Source of the DNA: Candidatus Gastranaerophilales bacterium
GTDB lineage: Bacteria > Cyanobacteriota > Vampirovibrionia > Gastranaerophilales > Gastranaerophilaceae
Reading direction: 5' to 3'
Assembly: GCA_905234865.1 (NCBI GenBank)
Contig: CAJOJE010000004.1
Span: 1-64,000, forward strand
DNA length: 64,000 bases
In this document: in pieces, positions 27,983 to 36,566 of the stretch
Layout: the number at the start of each line of letters is the position of its first letter
How positions within the stretch are numbered: position 1 is the first letter of the stretch
Made by a program: the position numbers and the translations under genes
The notes under the pieces: model-generated
What the model saw: the letters and a program-made list of their open reading frames with translations, nothing else
Databases searched by the model: none
Told to the model about the DNA's origin: nothing

Positions 27983-28099
27983 ATAAAGTTTATTACAATT
28001 AATGAAGCAAACCCCTCTACAAACGAGGTGTTTATTATTGATGGGGTAGTTATTAATAATTGCAGATGTATAAAACGTGTAAAAAATTTTTTTTGCTAG
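27983..28099 (+). pseudogene. Small ORF with strong ribosome-binding site but ATA instead of ATG
   Basis: After AAAGGAG (27973-27979) the frame ATA AAG TTT ATT ACA... reads KFITINEANPSTNEV and stays open for 38 codons to a TAG at 28097. No ATG, GTG or TTG precedes it; a TAA closes the frame upstream. The peptide looks like a normal small phage- or housekeeping-type protein, so a mutated start codon (ATG to ATA), or a non-canonical start, is likely. The end overlaps the last bases of the spmB gene on the other strand. Confidence 0.35.
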
Positions 28100-28632
28100 A
28101 TTAAAAAGAAATATCGGGAAACAAAAATTGCAAGAACAATACCTGCAATATCAGCTAAAATTCCGCATAAAAGAGCATAGCGGATTTTTTTGATACCGAT
28201 TGAACCAAAATAAACGGCAATTACATAAAAAGTCGTTTCGGAACTTCCCACAATAATTGCTGCCAGTTTTGAAGCATAAGAATCAGCGCCCGTTTGAGAA
28301 ACAATATCGGATAAAATTCCAAGCGTAGCACTTCCCGATAACGACCTTGTCACCATTAAAGGCAAGGTTTCATACGGAATATGAAAAAATTTCAAAGGTG
28401 TAGACAAGAAATTTGCAATCAAATCAATTGCACCCGATGCTCTAAACATTGAAATCGAAACAATTATAGCAATCAAATAGGGTAAAATTCTTATGGAAAT
28501 AAAAAGTCCTTCTTTAGCCCCCTCAACAAAAACGTTATAGACGGGGACTTTTTTAAAAAGACCAAAAATTAAAATAAAAGTAATTAAAAAAGGAATTAAC
28601 AAAAGTGATAAAAGATTTAAACAATTAATCAT
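28096..28632 (-). CDS. spmB: Spore maturation protein B-like membrane protein
   Basis: Nucleoside-recognition-domain (Gate) membrane protein of the SpmB family, 178 residues. Hydrophobic helices surround the conserved SISMFRASGAIDL, PLMVTRSLSGSATLGI and SSETTFYVIAVYFGSIGIKKIRYAL, the last being the SpmB hallmark. The stop of spmA overlaps its start by eight bases, and the pair is widespread in bacteria that do not sporulate. The role is not known; an effect on envelope dehydration or transport is inferred from Bacillus. No sporulation gene is seen in the window. Confidence 0.9.
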   Translation of the reverse strand: MINCLNLLSLLLIPFLITFILIFGLFKKVPVYNVFVEGAKEGLFISIRILPYLIAIIVSISMFRASGAIDLIANFLSTPLKFFHIPYETLPLMVTRSLSGSATLGILSDIVSQTGADSYASKLAAIIVGSSETTFYVIAVYFGSIGIKKIRYALLCGILADIAGIVLAIFVSRYFFLI

Positions 28633-29218
28633 TTTTCACCTCAAATTTCCAAAATTTTGAGAAAAGTTTTGCCGTAATGATTGCAAAACAAAAAGCAAGA
28701 AAAGTAACGATAAAAGTCGGCAAAACAATTTCCGTCGGATTTTTAGAGCCTGCGGAAGCCAAAATTGCAATTACGGTAGCAGGAACAAGTTGAAACCCTG
28801 CAGTATTCATGGATAAAAACATGCACATTGAATTACTTGCAACATCTCCCGTTTTTTCTTCTTCTTTCATATCCTTCATAGCCTTAATACCAAAAGGTGT
28901 TGCGGCGTTTGAAAGACCGAGCGCATTAGCTGATATATTAAGTGCAATATTAGAAAAAGCGGAAGAATCTTTTTTTAAATCAGAAAACAATAATTTTAAA
29001 ATCGGAGAAATAATTTTAGCAAAAATCTCGATTAATCCTGCTTTTTGTGCAATTTTCACTATCCCGAGCCAAAAAGACATAATTCCTATTAAAGAAATTG
29101 CAACCTGCACTGCTCTATCCGACGATTCAAGCATAGCAGATACCACATCATCAAGTTTGCCTGTATATGATGCGACAACAAAAGAAAATAATATTAAAAA
29201 AGCAAAAATATAGTTCAT
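28625..29218 (-). CDS. spmA: Spore maturation protein A-like membrane protein
   Basis: Partner of SpmB, 197 residues. It has the nucleoside-recognition pattern with SLIGIMSFWLGIVKIAQKAGL, the conserved NISANALGLSNAATPFGIKAMK and NTAGFQLVPATVIAI. SpmA-type and SpmB-type halves together resemble the two halves of larger Gate transporters. It is first in the minus-strand pair and diverges from the TPR gene at 29308. Confidence 0.9.
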   Translation of the reverse strand: MNYIFAFLILFSFVVASYTGKLDDVVSAMLESSDRAVQVAISLIGIMSFWLGIVKIAQKAGLIEIFAKIISPILKLLFSDLKKDSSAFSNIALNISANALGLSNAATPFGIKAMKDMKEEEKTGDVASNSMCMFLSMNTAGFQLVPATVIAILASAGSKNPTEIVLPTFIVTFLAFCFAIITAKLFSKFWKFEVKND

Positions 29219-29307
29219 ATACGGAATTTGATTTTATATTAAATATCATTAAAAATGTAAGTGAAGTGAAAAAAATCGGTCGTTTGAATGAATAAATAAC
29301 CTCAGGC

Positions 29308-30888
29308 ATGAACTATACTTTAGATACTGGGGAGTTTAATAATTCGGGAAGATATAAATTGTATAATTACAACATTATAAATCCGGTAAATATCCATTAC
29401 AGAAAGTATTCAGAAAATGAGAATACCAAAACTTTTGATGAAAATAAAGTCAAAAGTCAAAGTGATGAAAACCAAAACGGAGGTCAAAGAAGATTTCCGA
29501 ACGGAAATAAAGTTGCAATTGATTATACAAAAAATTCAATAAACATCTCTCAAGTTTTACAAGACTTCAGAAGCACAATTTCTGCAATAAATACGCCGGA
29601 CGACATTAAAGAAGAAGTTGAGTCTTACCTTAATCTTGTTATAAAAGAAACGGATAAAGAAGCGCCTTCAAAAGACATTATCTTAGCAAATTTAAAAAAT
29701 GCGGCAAGAATAACGGACAGATATATTCAAGACAGTCTGAAAAAACCGTCAAAAGTTGTTCAAGACTGGGTTGATGCACTATTTTTACAAAAAATTAATT
29801 TAAAACCCGACCCGAATGATGTTAATGAAGAATTTAAAGTAAAAATTCCCGATAAAAAATCTGCAAACGCATACGCTGCAACAAACGCATACGCTCAAAC
29901 GCAAAATGCGGAAATAAAAAACATAAAACCGGTTGTTCAGGATAAAGTAGAATTTAATAAAAAAGAAGAACAATCATACAAGGTTGAAGCGCAAACAATA
30001 GAAAAAGTTGAAGATAATTCTCAAGAAAACTACGGGGAGAATATTTTTACCGTAAATTACACAACAGAAACTTTTGATAATTTTGAACCTAAAAAAGAAA
30101 TTGAAAATAAAAAAGAAATCAACCCTAAAACAACCTCCCCCTATACTCCCAGAACAAAAAAAGAAACTCTTGCAAAAACAAGTTTGATAAATGCAAAATC
30201 AAACTTTGAAAAAGGCGGTGATATGTATTCAACGCTTAAATTATACGATGAAGCTCTTGAATATATCGAAGGAAGTGACAACATCAATTTAAAATCCGCT
30301 ATATATTTTGAAAGAGGCAAGGTATTCGAATCTTACGATTATGCAGAGCTTGCACTTATAGATTATAATAAAGCAACAAAATCAACGGACGGAAACCTGA
30401 AAACTCAAGCTCATATTAAAATGGGCAATATTTACGACGATTACGTTCAAATAGAACCTGCTATGGTGCAATATACAAAAGCAATCGAAACGGCAGAAGA
30501 TATGAACAATCTTCAGGCAAAAACAAAAGCTCTGAGGCATATTGCAGGCATGTTTACCAAAATGTATGATAAAGAAAATACGGAAACTTTTAACGATTTA
30601 GCAATCGAAACGGCTGACGAAACAAACAATAAGAAAACTATTGCAAAAACCTACCTTGAAGCTGCTAAAAATTATTCATACATCGGAGAAGATTCCAAAG
30701 CTTTGGGTATTTATTCAAGATTGGCGCAAAATAAAGAGCTTCGAGACGATTATGACACAATGGCAAAAAATTATATGGAAGCCTCAATTTTAATGGAGAA
30801 AAAAGGCAACAAGAAAAAAGCCTACTCTTTGCTTTTAAAATCGCAGGAATATTCAAGACTTGCAAAACTAAATAAAAGTCTTATTTAA
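29308..30888 (+). CDS. TPR-repeat protein of unknown function
   Basis: A 526-residue soluble protein. The first 260 residues are polar and low in complexity with a helical stretch about 75-160, and contain NAYAATNAYAQTQNAE as a short internal repeat. Residues 290-520 carry at least five tetratricopeptide-type helix pairs (for example DMYSTLKLYDEALEYI, NLKSAIYFERGKVFESYDYAELALIDYNKA, AHIKMGNIYDDYVQIEPAM). No signal peptide. The 3' end overlaps the end of aroB by four bases in convergent orientation. Role unknown, probably a protein-binding scaffold. Confidence 0.7.
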   Translation: MNYTLDTGEFNNSGRYKLYNYNIINPVNIHYRKYSENENTKTFDENKVKSQSDENQNGGQRRFPNGNKVAIDYTKNSINISQVLQDFRSTISAINTPDDIKEEVESYLNLVIKETDKEAPSKDIILANLKNAARITDRYIQDSLKKPSKVVQDWVDALFLQKINLKPDPNDVNEEFKVKIPDKKSANAYAATNAYAQTQNAEIKNIKPVVQDKVEFNKKEEQSYKVEAQTIEKVEDNSQENYGENIFTVNYTTETFDNFEPKKEIENKKEINPKTTSPYTPRTKKETLAKTSLINAKSNFEKGGDMYSTLKLYDEALEYIEGSDNINLKSAIYFERGKVFESYDYAELALIDYNKATKSTDGNLKTQAHIKMGNIYDDYVQIEPAMVQYTKAIETAEDMNNLQAKTKALRHIAGMFTKMYDKENTETFNDLAIETADETNNKKTIAKTYLEAAKNYSYIGEDSKALGIYSRLAQNKELRDDYDTMAKNYMEASILMEKKGNKKKAYSLLLKSQEYSRLAKLNKSLI

Positions 30889-31925
30889 AGAACGGTTTTT
30901 ATATCTTCAACCGTAATATTATCAAAAATCTCAACCCTGCCTTTTGAAACAGGTAAAACAAGTCTGATTTTTGATTTTAAAACTTTCTTATCAGACATCA
31001 TAACATTTATAAATTTATCTTTTGGAAGTCCCAATTTATAATTCGGAGCAAGATTAAATTTGTCGATTAAATTAAAGGCGGATAAATAATATTCCTTATC
31101 AATTTTGCCTAATTTCAAAGAAAGTTCAAAAGCAAGTTTCATCCCGATTGCAACCGCTTCACCATGGGTAAATTTTGAGTAATCGGTCAAAGTTTCAATT
31201 CCATGAGCAAAAGTATGCCCAAAATTTAAAACCGCTCTTAATCCGGATTCTTTTTCATCTTTCTCGACGACGGAACTTTTTAAAGAGCAGGATTTAAAAA
31301 TAATGTCTGAATAATCAAATGAATTTAAAAGGTAATCATACAAATAAATTTCAGGATTGTTCGAGCAGTTTTTTTCAATAAAAGCGTACTTAACAACTTC
31401 ACCCATGCCTGTTTTAATTTCTCTGTCGGGCAGGGTATTTAACAAATTCAAATAAATTAGAACTAAATCGGGCTGGTAAAACGCACCGATTAAATTTTTC
31501 CCGTATTTTGAATTAAAACCCGTTTTTCCGCCAACGGAAGAATCGACTTGAGATAAAAGAGTTGTGGGCATTTGAATTAATTTAACACCCCTTAAAACGC
31601 AAGAGGCGGCAAAACCGCCCAAATCTCCCGTAACTCCGCCGCCAAAAACAAGGATAACATCTTTTCGCTCAATTTTTTGCGATAAAAGCTTTTCGGTAAT
31701 GTATTCAAAAGTTGCATAATTTTTAAATTTTTCACCGTCTTTTATAATTACAGTGTTTTCAAAAGAATTTATAAAATCGGGATAAATTTTTGTCAGATTG
31801 TCGTTTGTAATTAAAAAAACACGATTATATTCAAAATTAATGTATCTTTTATAATCTTGAATTAAATTTCTATCAATAATAATATCGTAAGTTTTAGTTT
31901 TGGTTTTAACATTAATTGTTTTCAT
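30885..31925 (-). CDS. aroB: 3-dehydroquinate synthase
   Basis: Second enzyme of the shikimate pathway; NAD- and Zn-dependent cyclisation of DAHP. Landmarks are DGEKFKNYATFEYI, the NAD-binding FGGGVTGDLGGFAAS, PTTLLSQVDSSVGGKTGFN, the Zn-ligand Glu of GMGEVVKYAFI and the two His of LNFGHTFAHGIE and FTHGEAVAIGM. Length 346 is standard. It overlaps aroK by 14 bases, so aroC, aroK and aroB form one operon. Confidence 0.96.
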   Translation of the reverse strand: MKTINVKTKTKTYDIIIDRNLIQDYKRYINFEYNRVFLITNDNLTKIYPDFINSFENTVIIKDGEKFKNYATFEYITEKLLSQKIERKDVILVFGGGVTGDLGGFAASCVLRGVKLIQMPTTLLSQVDSSVGGKTGFNSKYGKNLIGAFYQPDLVLIYLNLLNTLPDREIKTGMGEVVKYAFIEKNCSNNPEIYLYDYLLNSFDYSDIIFKSCSLKSSVVEKDEKESGLRAVLNFGHTFAHGIETLTDYSKFTHGEAVAIGMKLAFELSLKLGKIDKEYYLSAFNLIDKFNLAPNYKLGLPKDKFINVMMSDKKVLKSKIRLVLPVSKGRVEIFDNITVEDIKTVL

Positions 31926-32415
31926 AAATTTTAATTACCTCATCCGCCACAATATCCGGATAACTGTTCCCATTAACCTTAAAATCGGCAAGATTAAACC
32001 TTTCTTCTCTGCTTTTAAATAATTCTTCGAGTTTTTGATACGGGTTATAACAGTTTAAAAGCGGGCGGGAAGTGTCGCTTTTAATTCTGCCGTAAATATT
32101 CTTTAAATCCGTTTTGATATAAAATAACTTGCCGATTTTTTTTATAATTTGAATATTTTCATCCCTCATAACCGCCCCGCCGCCTAAAGAAAGAACAAAA
32201 CTTCCTTTAAGTTCTTTTAAAGTTTTTGTTTCAAGCTCTCTGAAATATTCTTCCCCAAAATCAGAAAAAATTTGCTTTATTTTCATGGATTGCTTTTCTT
32301 CAATCAATAAATCAAGGTCTATAAATTGAATATTTAACTTTTTAGAAATAATTTTTCCTACGGTCGTTTTTCCGCACCCCGGCATGCCGCACAGTACAAT
32401 ATTTTTACCTTGCAT
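31912..32415 (-). CDS. aroK: Shikimate kinase
   Basis: ATP-dependent phosphorylation of shikimate at O3. Walker A GMPGCGKTT (10-18), the shikimate-binding DLDLLIEEK and GGGAVMRD, and an LID Arg-rich stretch (SDTSRPLL). Length 167 is typical. It overlaps aroC by 11 bases and aroB by 14. Confidence 0.95.
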   Translation of the reverse strand: MQGKNIVLCGMPGCGKTTVGKIISKKLNIQFIDLDLLIEEKQSMKIKQIFSDFGEEYFRELETKTLKELKGSFVLSLGGGAVMRDENIQIIKKIGKLFYIKTDLKNIYGRIKSDTSRPLLNCYNPYQKLEELFKSREERFNLADFKVNGNSYPDIVADEVIKIYENN

Positions 32416-33508
32416 TATAGTTCCTTAAAGTTTCATTGTAGCTGTCGCCTCCAAATTTATCCAAAAAGGCATTAAGAAGAACTATTGAAGCCATATTAAG
32501 TGCAACAACCCCCATGGCATAAACGGCGGACGTGTCGGCACGTTCAAAATGCGCTTTTGTTTCCGTTCTATTTTCTATATCGACGGAGTTTAAAGGTTTT
32601 CTCATTGTCGGAATCGGTTTCATTCCAACGGTTATCAAAAGCGGCTCACCGTTTGTCATGCCACCTTCAATTCCCCCTGCATTGTTTGTTTTTCTTGTAA
32701 TTTTATTATCAATTATATAAAATTCATCATGAACCTTATCACCGGTATTAAAACAAACATCTTTTCCCATGCCGATTTCAACGGATTTAATTGCAGGAAT
32801 ACTCATCATGCTTTGTGCCAAAAGCCCGTCAAGTCTTTTATCCCAATGAACAAAGCTTCCAAGCCCGATAGGAAGCCCCGTAAATTTAACTTTAACTATC
32901 CCTCCTAAAGAAACACCGTCAGCTTTTGCTTTTTCGATTTTTTCGGATATATCTTTTTCGTTGTCCGCTCCGCAAACGGAAAGAATTTCAAATTCGCCGT
33001 ATATTCCGAACTTCTTTAAAATGTCCTGACAAATTGCGCCGACTGCAACCCTTGTAGCGGTTTCTCTGGCGCTCGATCTTTCCAAAATATCCCTTATATC
33101 ATCCGCACCGAATTTGATTGCGCCCGAATAATCGGCATGTCCCGGGCGGACTTTCGTAATTTTTTTTTCTTTGATTTTTTCTAGGATTTCATTTTTTTGA
33201 ACATCATCTAAACCGTCAAAATCAAACTTTTCAACAGACATCGGGATTTTCCAATTTTCAAAATCTCTGTTTTTGATTTCTAAACAAATAGGAGAACCGG
33301 TTGTTTTAGAAAATCTGACACCCGACTTAATTTCAATTACGTCGGTTTCTATTTTCATTCTGTTTCCCCTGCCTGCACCTTGCTGACGTTTTTTTAATTC
33401 ATTGTTTATAAAATCAAAATCAAGCTCATAGCCGTACCCGATACCCTCAATTATAGCGTTTAAGCATTTTCCATGGGATTCGCCCGATGTTAAAAATCTG
33501 ATTGTCAA
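32405..33508 (-). CDS. aroC: Chorismate synthase
   Basis: FMN-dependent 1,4-elimination that makes chorismate from EPSP. Signatures SGESHG near the start, GRGNRMKIE, RPGHADYSGAIKFG, RSSARETATRVAVGAI and NAGGIEGGMTNGEPL are all present. The start is most likely the TTG at 33508-33506, seven bases after an AGGAG, which gives the canonical LTIRFLTSGESHG N-terminus; the longer ATG frame from 33541 would overlap the preceding gene. Chorismate could feed aromatic amino acids and, speculatively, the aryl starter of the polyketide cluster at 52-64 kb. Confidence 0.95.
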   Translation of the reverse strand: MTIRFLTSGESHGKCLNAIIEGIGYGYELDFDFINNELKKRQQGAGRGNRMKIETDVIEIKSGVRFSKTTGSPICLEIKNRDFENWKIPMSVEKFDFDGLDDVQKNEILEKIKEKKITKVRPGHADYSGAIKFGADDIRDILERSSARETATRVAVGAICQDILKKFGIYGEFEILSVCGADNEKDISEKIEKAKADGVSLGGIVKVKFTGLPIGLGSFVHWDKRLDGLLAQSMMSIPAIKSVEIGMGKDVCFNTGDKVHDEFYIIDNKITRKTNNAGGIEGGMTNGEPLLITVGMKPIPTMRKPLNSVDIENRTETKAHFERADTSAVYAMGVVALNMASIVLLNAFLDKFGGDSYNETLRNYNAR

Positions 33509-33518
33509 AACTTCTCTC

Positions 33519-34256
33519 CTAAATATACGTCCAAGGCACATGCTCTAATGCCACAATAACTTCAACTCCCGCTTTTGAAATTAGACCTTGTAAAAGCGGT
33601 AAGACGGGAATTTCGGAATCAAAATGCCCGATATCCGCTGCGGCAAAATTTCTTACTTCAAGCGCAGCATGGAATTTTATATCACCCGTTAAATAAAGGT
33701 CGATATCATATTCTCTTAATTTTTTTATATAGCTTCCGCCTGCCCCGGCACAAACGGCAACATTTTTAACGGTGGTAACTCCTGAAGGATTAACAAGCTT
33801 AATTCTTTCAACCCCTAAAGAAACCTTAACGTTATCGAGAAAATCTTCAAGAGAAACTTCGTCTTTAAGGTGAGAAATTTTAATGTAATCATCAACCGTA
33901 ATTAAATTTTTAAGCCCCAACACTCCTGCAAGAGCGTCTGTTGTGGAACCGTAGGTTTTATCAAGATTGGTATGTGCACTGTAAACGGAAATATTGTGTT
34001 TAATCGCCTCAATTATGACAGAATCGTTAATTGCGGATAATCTGTCAAAAATCAAAGGGTGATGAGTAATGATTAAATCGCAATCGTTGGTAATAGCTTG
34101 CTCTAAAGTTTCTTTCGTAAGAGAAAGAGCAACAAGGACTTTGCTTGTATAATCATGGCAAAGATTAATTTGCCAGCCCGAATTATCCCAAGGCTCCATT
34201 AATTCAAGAGAGGCATATTTTTCGATTTTTGAAATAATTTCATCCGTTTTAATCAT
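33519..34256 (-). CDS. Nif3-like dinuclear metal centre protein
   Basis: Member of the NIF3/YbgI/YqfO family, a hexameric protein with a two-metal site and possible GTP cyclohydrolase-I-type or hydrolase activity. Metal ligands are visible as ITHHPLIF, SAHTNLD and the C-terminal GHFDSEIP. The 245-residue form lacks the large central PII-like insert of YqfO. It overlaps coaBC by four bases (ATGA) and precedes aroC. Physiological function is not established. Confidence 0.92.
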   Translation of the reverse strand: MIKTDEIISKIEKYASLELMEPWDNSGWQINLCHDYTSKVLVALSLTKETLEQAITNDCDLIITHHPLIFDRLSAINDSVIIEAIKHNISVYSAHTNLDKTYGSTTDALAGVLGLKNLITVDDYIKISHLKDEVSLEDFLDNVKVSLGVERIKLVNPSGVTTVKNVAVCAGAGGSYIKKLREYDIDLYLTGDIKFHAALEVRNFAAADIGHFDSEIPVLPLLQGLISKAGVEVIVALEHVPWTYI

Positions 34257-35401
34257 AAAACAATCTCCAAAATTTTTCTTGCTACTTCAACTTTAGAAGC
34301 GTACTCGATTTTTGTAACATCATCATTTGAATTAATTACCCAAACTTCATTATTATCGGAGCATAGAGCGGTTTTAGCGTCGTTTGCTATTATGTAGTCA
34401 CATCCTTTTGTTTTTAATTTTTCAATACCCGTTTCAAGAGTATTTTCGGTAGATAATGAAAAACCGATAACTTTTTGGTTATCTTTTTTAATTTGGGATA
34501 TATTTTTAAGTATATCAGGATTTAAGTTTAGTTCAATCGTATATGTATCATTATTAATATCTTTTTTAGAAATTTTGGATTTTGAATAATTTTTAACACG
34601 AAAATCCGATACGGCACTTGCCATAATTAAATAATCGGCATTTGAAAATTCTTCTTTTACTTTTTCAAACATCTCGAGCGCAGTGCCGACTATAATCGTT
34701 TTATACGGTTTTTGAACATCATTTGTCGTAATTAAAACAACTTCATATCCTAAATTATAAGCGCAATCAGCTACGGCATTTCCCATTCTTCCCGACGAAG
34801 CATTTGAGATAAATCTTACAGGGTCTATATATTCTCTTGTTCCGCCCGATGTTACGACAATTTTTTTGTCTTTCTTTTTAACGGTAGAGAGAAAAATATT
34901 TTCGACACTCTCCATTTTTCCGACGCCTTTATATCCGCAAGCTAAATCACCCGTAACGGGGGGGATTATTTTGACATTATAATTTATGAGTTTTGTTATA
35001 TTTTCTTCAATAAAAGGATTTTTCCACATTCCTTCATTCATAGCGGGGGCAATAAAAAACGGCTTGTTTTTCCCTAAATAAGCGCAAGCTGTTGAAGTTA
35101 AAAGATTATCCGCAATACCGTTTGCGATTTTTGAAATCGTATTAGCACTAATCGGAGCAATTACAAATATATCTGCCCAATCAGCAAGACTTATATGCTT
35201 TGTTTCCGCTCTTTTTTGAAACATATCGCAATAGACGGGATTATTCGTTAAAGTTTCAAAAGTTTTTTCTCCGACAAACAAAAGTCCGCTTTCACTTATT
35301 ACAACCTTAACGTCATGCCCTTCTTTTTTATACATGCGAATCAACTCACACGTCTTATAAGCGGCAATTGAACCTGTTACGCCTATTAAAACGTTACTCA
35401 T
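34253..35401 (-). CDS. coaBC: Bifunctional phosphopantothenoylcysteine decarboxylase / phosphopantothenate-cysteine ligase
   Basis: Two consecutive coenzyme A steps in one protein. The N-terminal flavin domain shows GVTGSIAAYK, APISANTISKIANGIADNLL and the catalytic-loop APAMNEGMW. The C-terminal ligase domain begins after VTSGGTREYIDPVRFISN and has MASAVSDFRV, KLKTKGCDYIIAND. Start chosen at ATG 35401; a TTG two codons before gives a longer frame. It overlaps gmk by eight bases. Coenzyme A and 4'-phosphopantetheine also prime the acyl carrier proteins in this window, a general link only. Confidence 0.95.
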   Translation of the reverse strand: MSNVLIGVTGSIAAYKTCELIRMYKKEGHDVKVVISESGLLFVGEKTFETLTNNPVYCDMFQKRAETKHISLADWADIFVIAPISANTISKIANGIADNLLTSTACAYLGKNKPFFIAPAMNEGMWKNPFIEENITKLINYNVKIIPPVTGDLACGYKGVGKMESVENIFLSTVKKKDKKIVVTSGGTREYIDPVRFISNASSGRMGNAVADCAYNLGYEVVLITTNDVQKPYKTIIVGTALEMFEKVKEEFSNADYLIMASAVSDFRVKNYSKSKISKKDINNDTYTIELNLNPDILKNISQIKKDNQKVIGFSLSTENTLETGIEKLKTKGCDYIIANDAKTALCSDNNEVWVINSNDDVTKIEYASKVEVARKILEIVL

Positions 35402-35972
35402 TTTCAAAGTTTACCTCATAATCATAAATCGCCTGCAGCTTTGATAACGCCGAATCCACTTCGTCGTTTACGATATTATATTTATACTTATCAATAACGA
35501 GAAGTTCTTTTTTAACGGCATTTAATCTATTTTGAATTGAGGCTTCATCTTCCGTTTTTCTACCTCTTAAACGTGCTTCGAGTTCGTCTAAATCGGGAGG
35601 AGCAAAGAAAATCGTAACGCAGTCGGGGAATTTCTCCATAACGCTTCTTGCGCCTGCCGTTTCGATTTCAAGAATAACATTAATTCCTTGATTTAATTTT
35701 TCTAAAACAAACTTTTTATTCGTACCGTAAAAATTACCGGAATATTCAGCCCATTCCAGAAATTCATCGTTTACTACGGCATTTTTAAATTCTTCTTCGG
35801 TCACAAAGAAATAATTAACACCGTCTTTTTCAACGGGGCGAGGTTTCCTTGTCGTCATGGAAACGGAATAAACAACACCGTTTTTGTTGTTTTCAAAAAA
35901 TTTATTTAAAATCGTTCCTTTGCCTACACCCGAAGGACCCGTTACTACAAAAAGCTTACCTTGTTTTACCAT
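35394..35972 (-). CDS. gmk: Guanylate kinase
   Basis: GMP to GDP phosphorylation. P-loop VTGPSGVGKGT at residues 9-19, the MTTRKPRPVEKDGVNYFF nucleotide-binding signature, EWAEYSGNFYGT and the LID FFAPPDLDELEARLRGR. Length 192 is normal. It follows apt by 12 bases and overlaps coaBC. Confidence 0.96.
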   Translation of the reverse strand: MVKQGKLFVVTGPSGVGKGTILNKFFENNKNGVVYSVSMTTRKPRPVEKDGVNYFFVTEEEFKNAVVNDEFLEWAEYSGNFYGTNKKFVLEKLNQGINVILEIETAGARSVMEKFPDCVTIFFAPPDLDELEARLRGRKTEDEASIQNRLNAVKKELLVIDKYKYNIVNDEVDSALSKLQAIYDYEVNFENE

Positions 35973-35984
35973 TTATCATACCTT

Positions 35985-36500
35985 TTAATATTTAGCTAAA
36001 CTAACCGTTTTTACTCCTTTCGGGAGTTTTTCTCTGCCGTTTAATTCGGTTAATTCTATTACAAAAGCAAGACCTGCAAGAACACCTGCTTTTTGAACCA
36101 ATTCGCAAGCCGCAGCCGCAGTTCCGCCTGTTGCCAAAAGATCATCGATAACAAGAACTCTCTTTCCTTTTTCAATTGCATCTTTATGCATTTCGATTTT
36201 ATCTTTGCCGTATTCGAGTTCGTATTCGACACTGTAAGTTTCGGCAGGCAATTTATTAGGTTTTCTTATCGGTACAAAACCGCACCCCAAAGAATAAGCA
36301 ACCGGCATGCCAAAAATAAAACCTCTTGATTCAATTCCGGCAACATAATCAATTTTCTCGTCTTTAAATTCTTCAACGATATAATCAATCATCTTTTTCA
36401 TAACTTTGGGGTTTTTGATTGCCGTTGTGATATCTCTGAACATTATTCCTTTTTTAGGGTAATCGGGGACCGTTCTTATTGCATCTTTTATAAATTTCAT
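35985..36500 (-). CDS. apt: Adenine phosphoribosyltransferase
   Basis: Salvage of adenine to AMP. Start placed at ATG 36500 (MKFIKDAIRTVPDYPKKGI), because AAGGA lies seven bases upstream and this is the usual Apt N-terminus; the open frame goes on to 36563 without support. PRPP loop VLVIDDLLATGGTAAA and the ESRGFIFG purine-site motif are intact. First gene of the apt-gmk-coaBC-nif3-aroC-aroK-aroB run; divergent from prfB. Confidence 0.95.
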   Translation of the reverse strand: MKFIKDAIRTVPDYPKKGIMFRDITTAIKNPKVMKKMIDYIVEEFKDEKIDYVAGIESRGFIFGMPVAYSLGCGFVPIRKPNKLPAETYSVEYELEYGKDKIEMHKDAIEKGKRVLVIDDLLATGGTAAAACELVQKAGVLAGLAFVIELTELNGREKLPKGVKTVSLAKY

Positions 36501-36566
36501 TTCAACATCCTTAACTAACGTCTTAAAATATTTTATCAAAAAAATTTTTATAGTAAAATTCAATAT

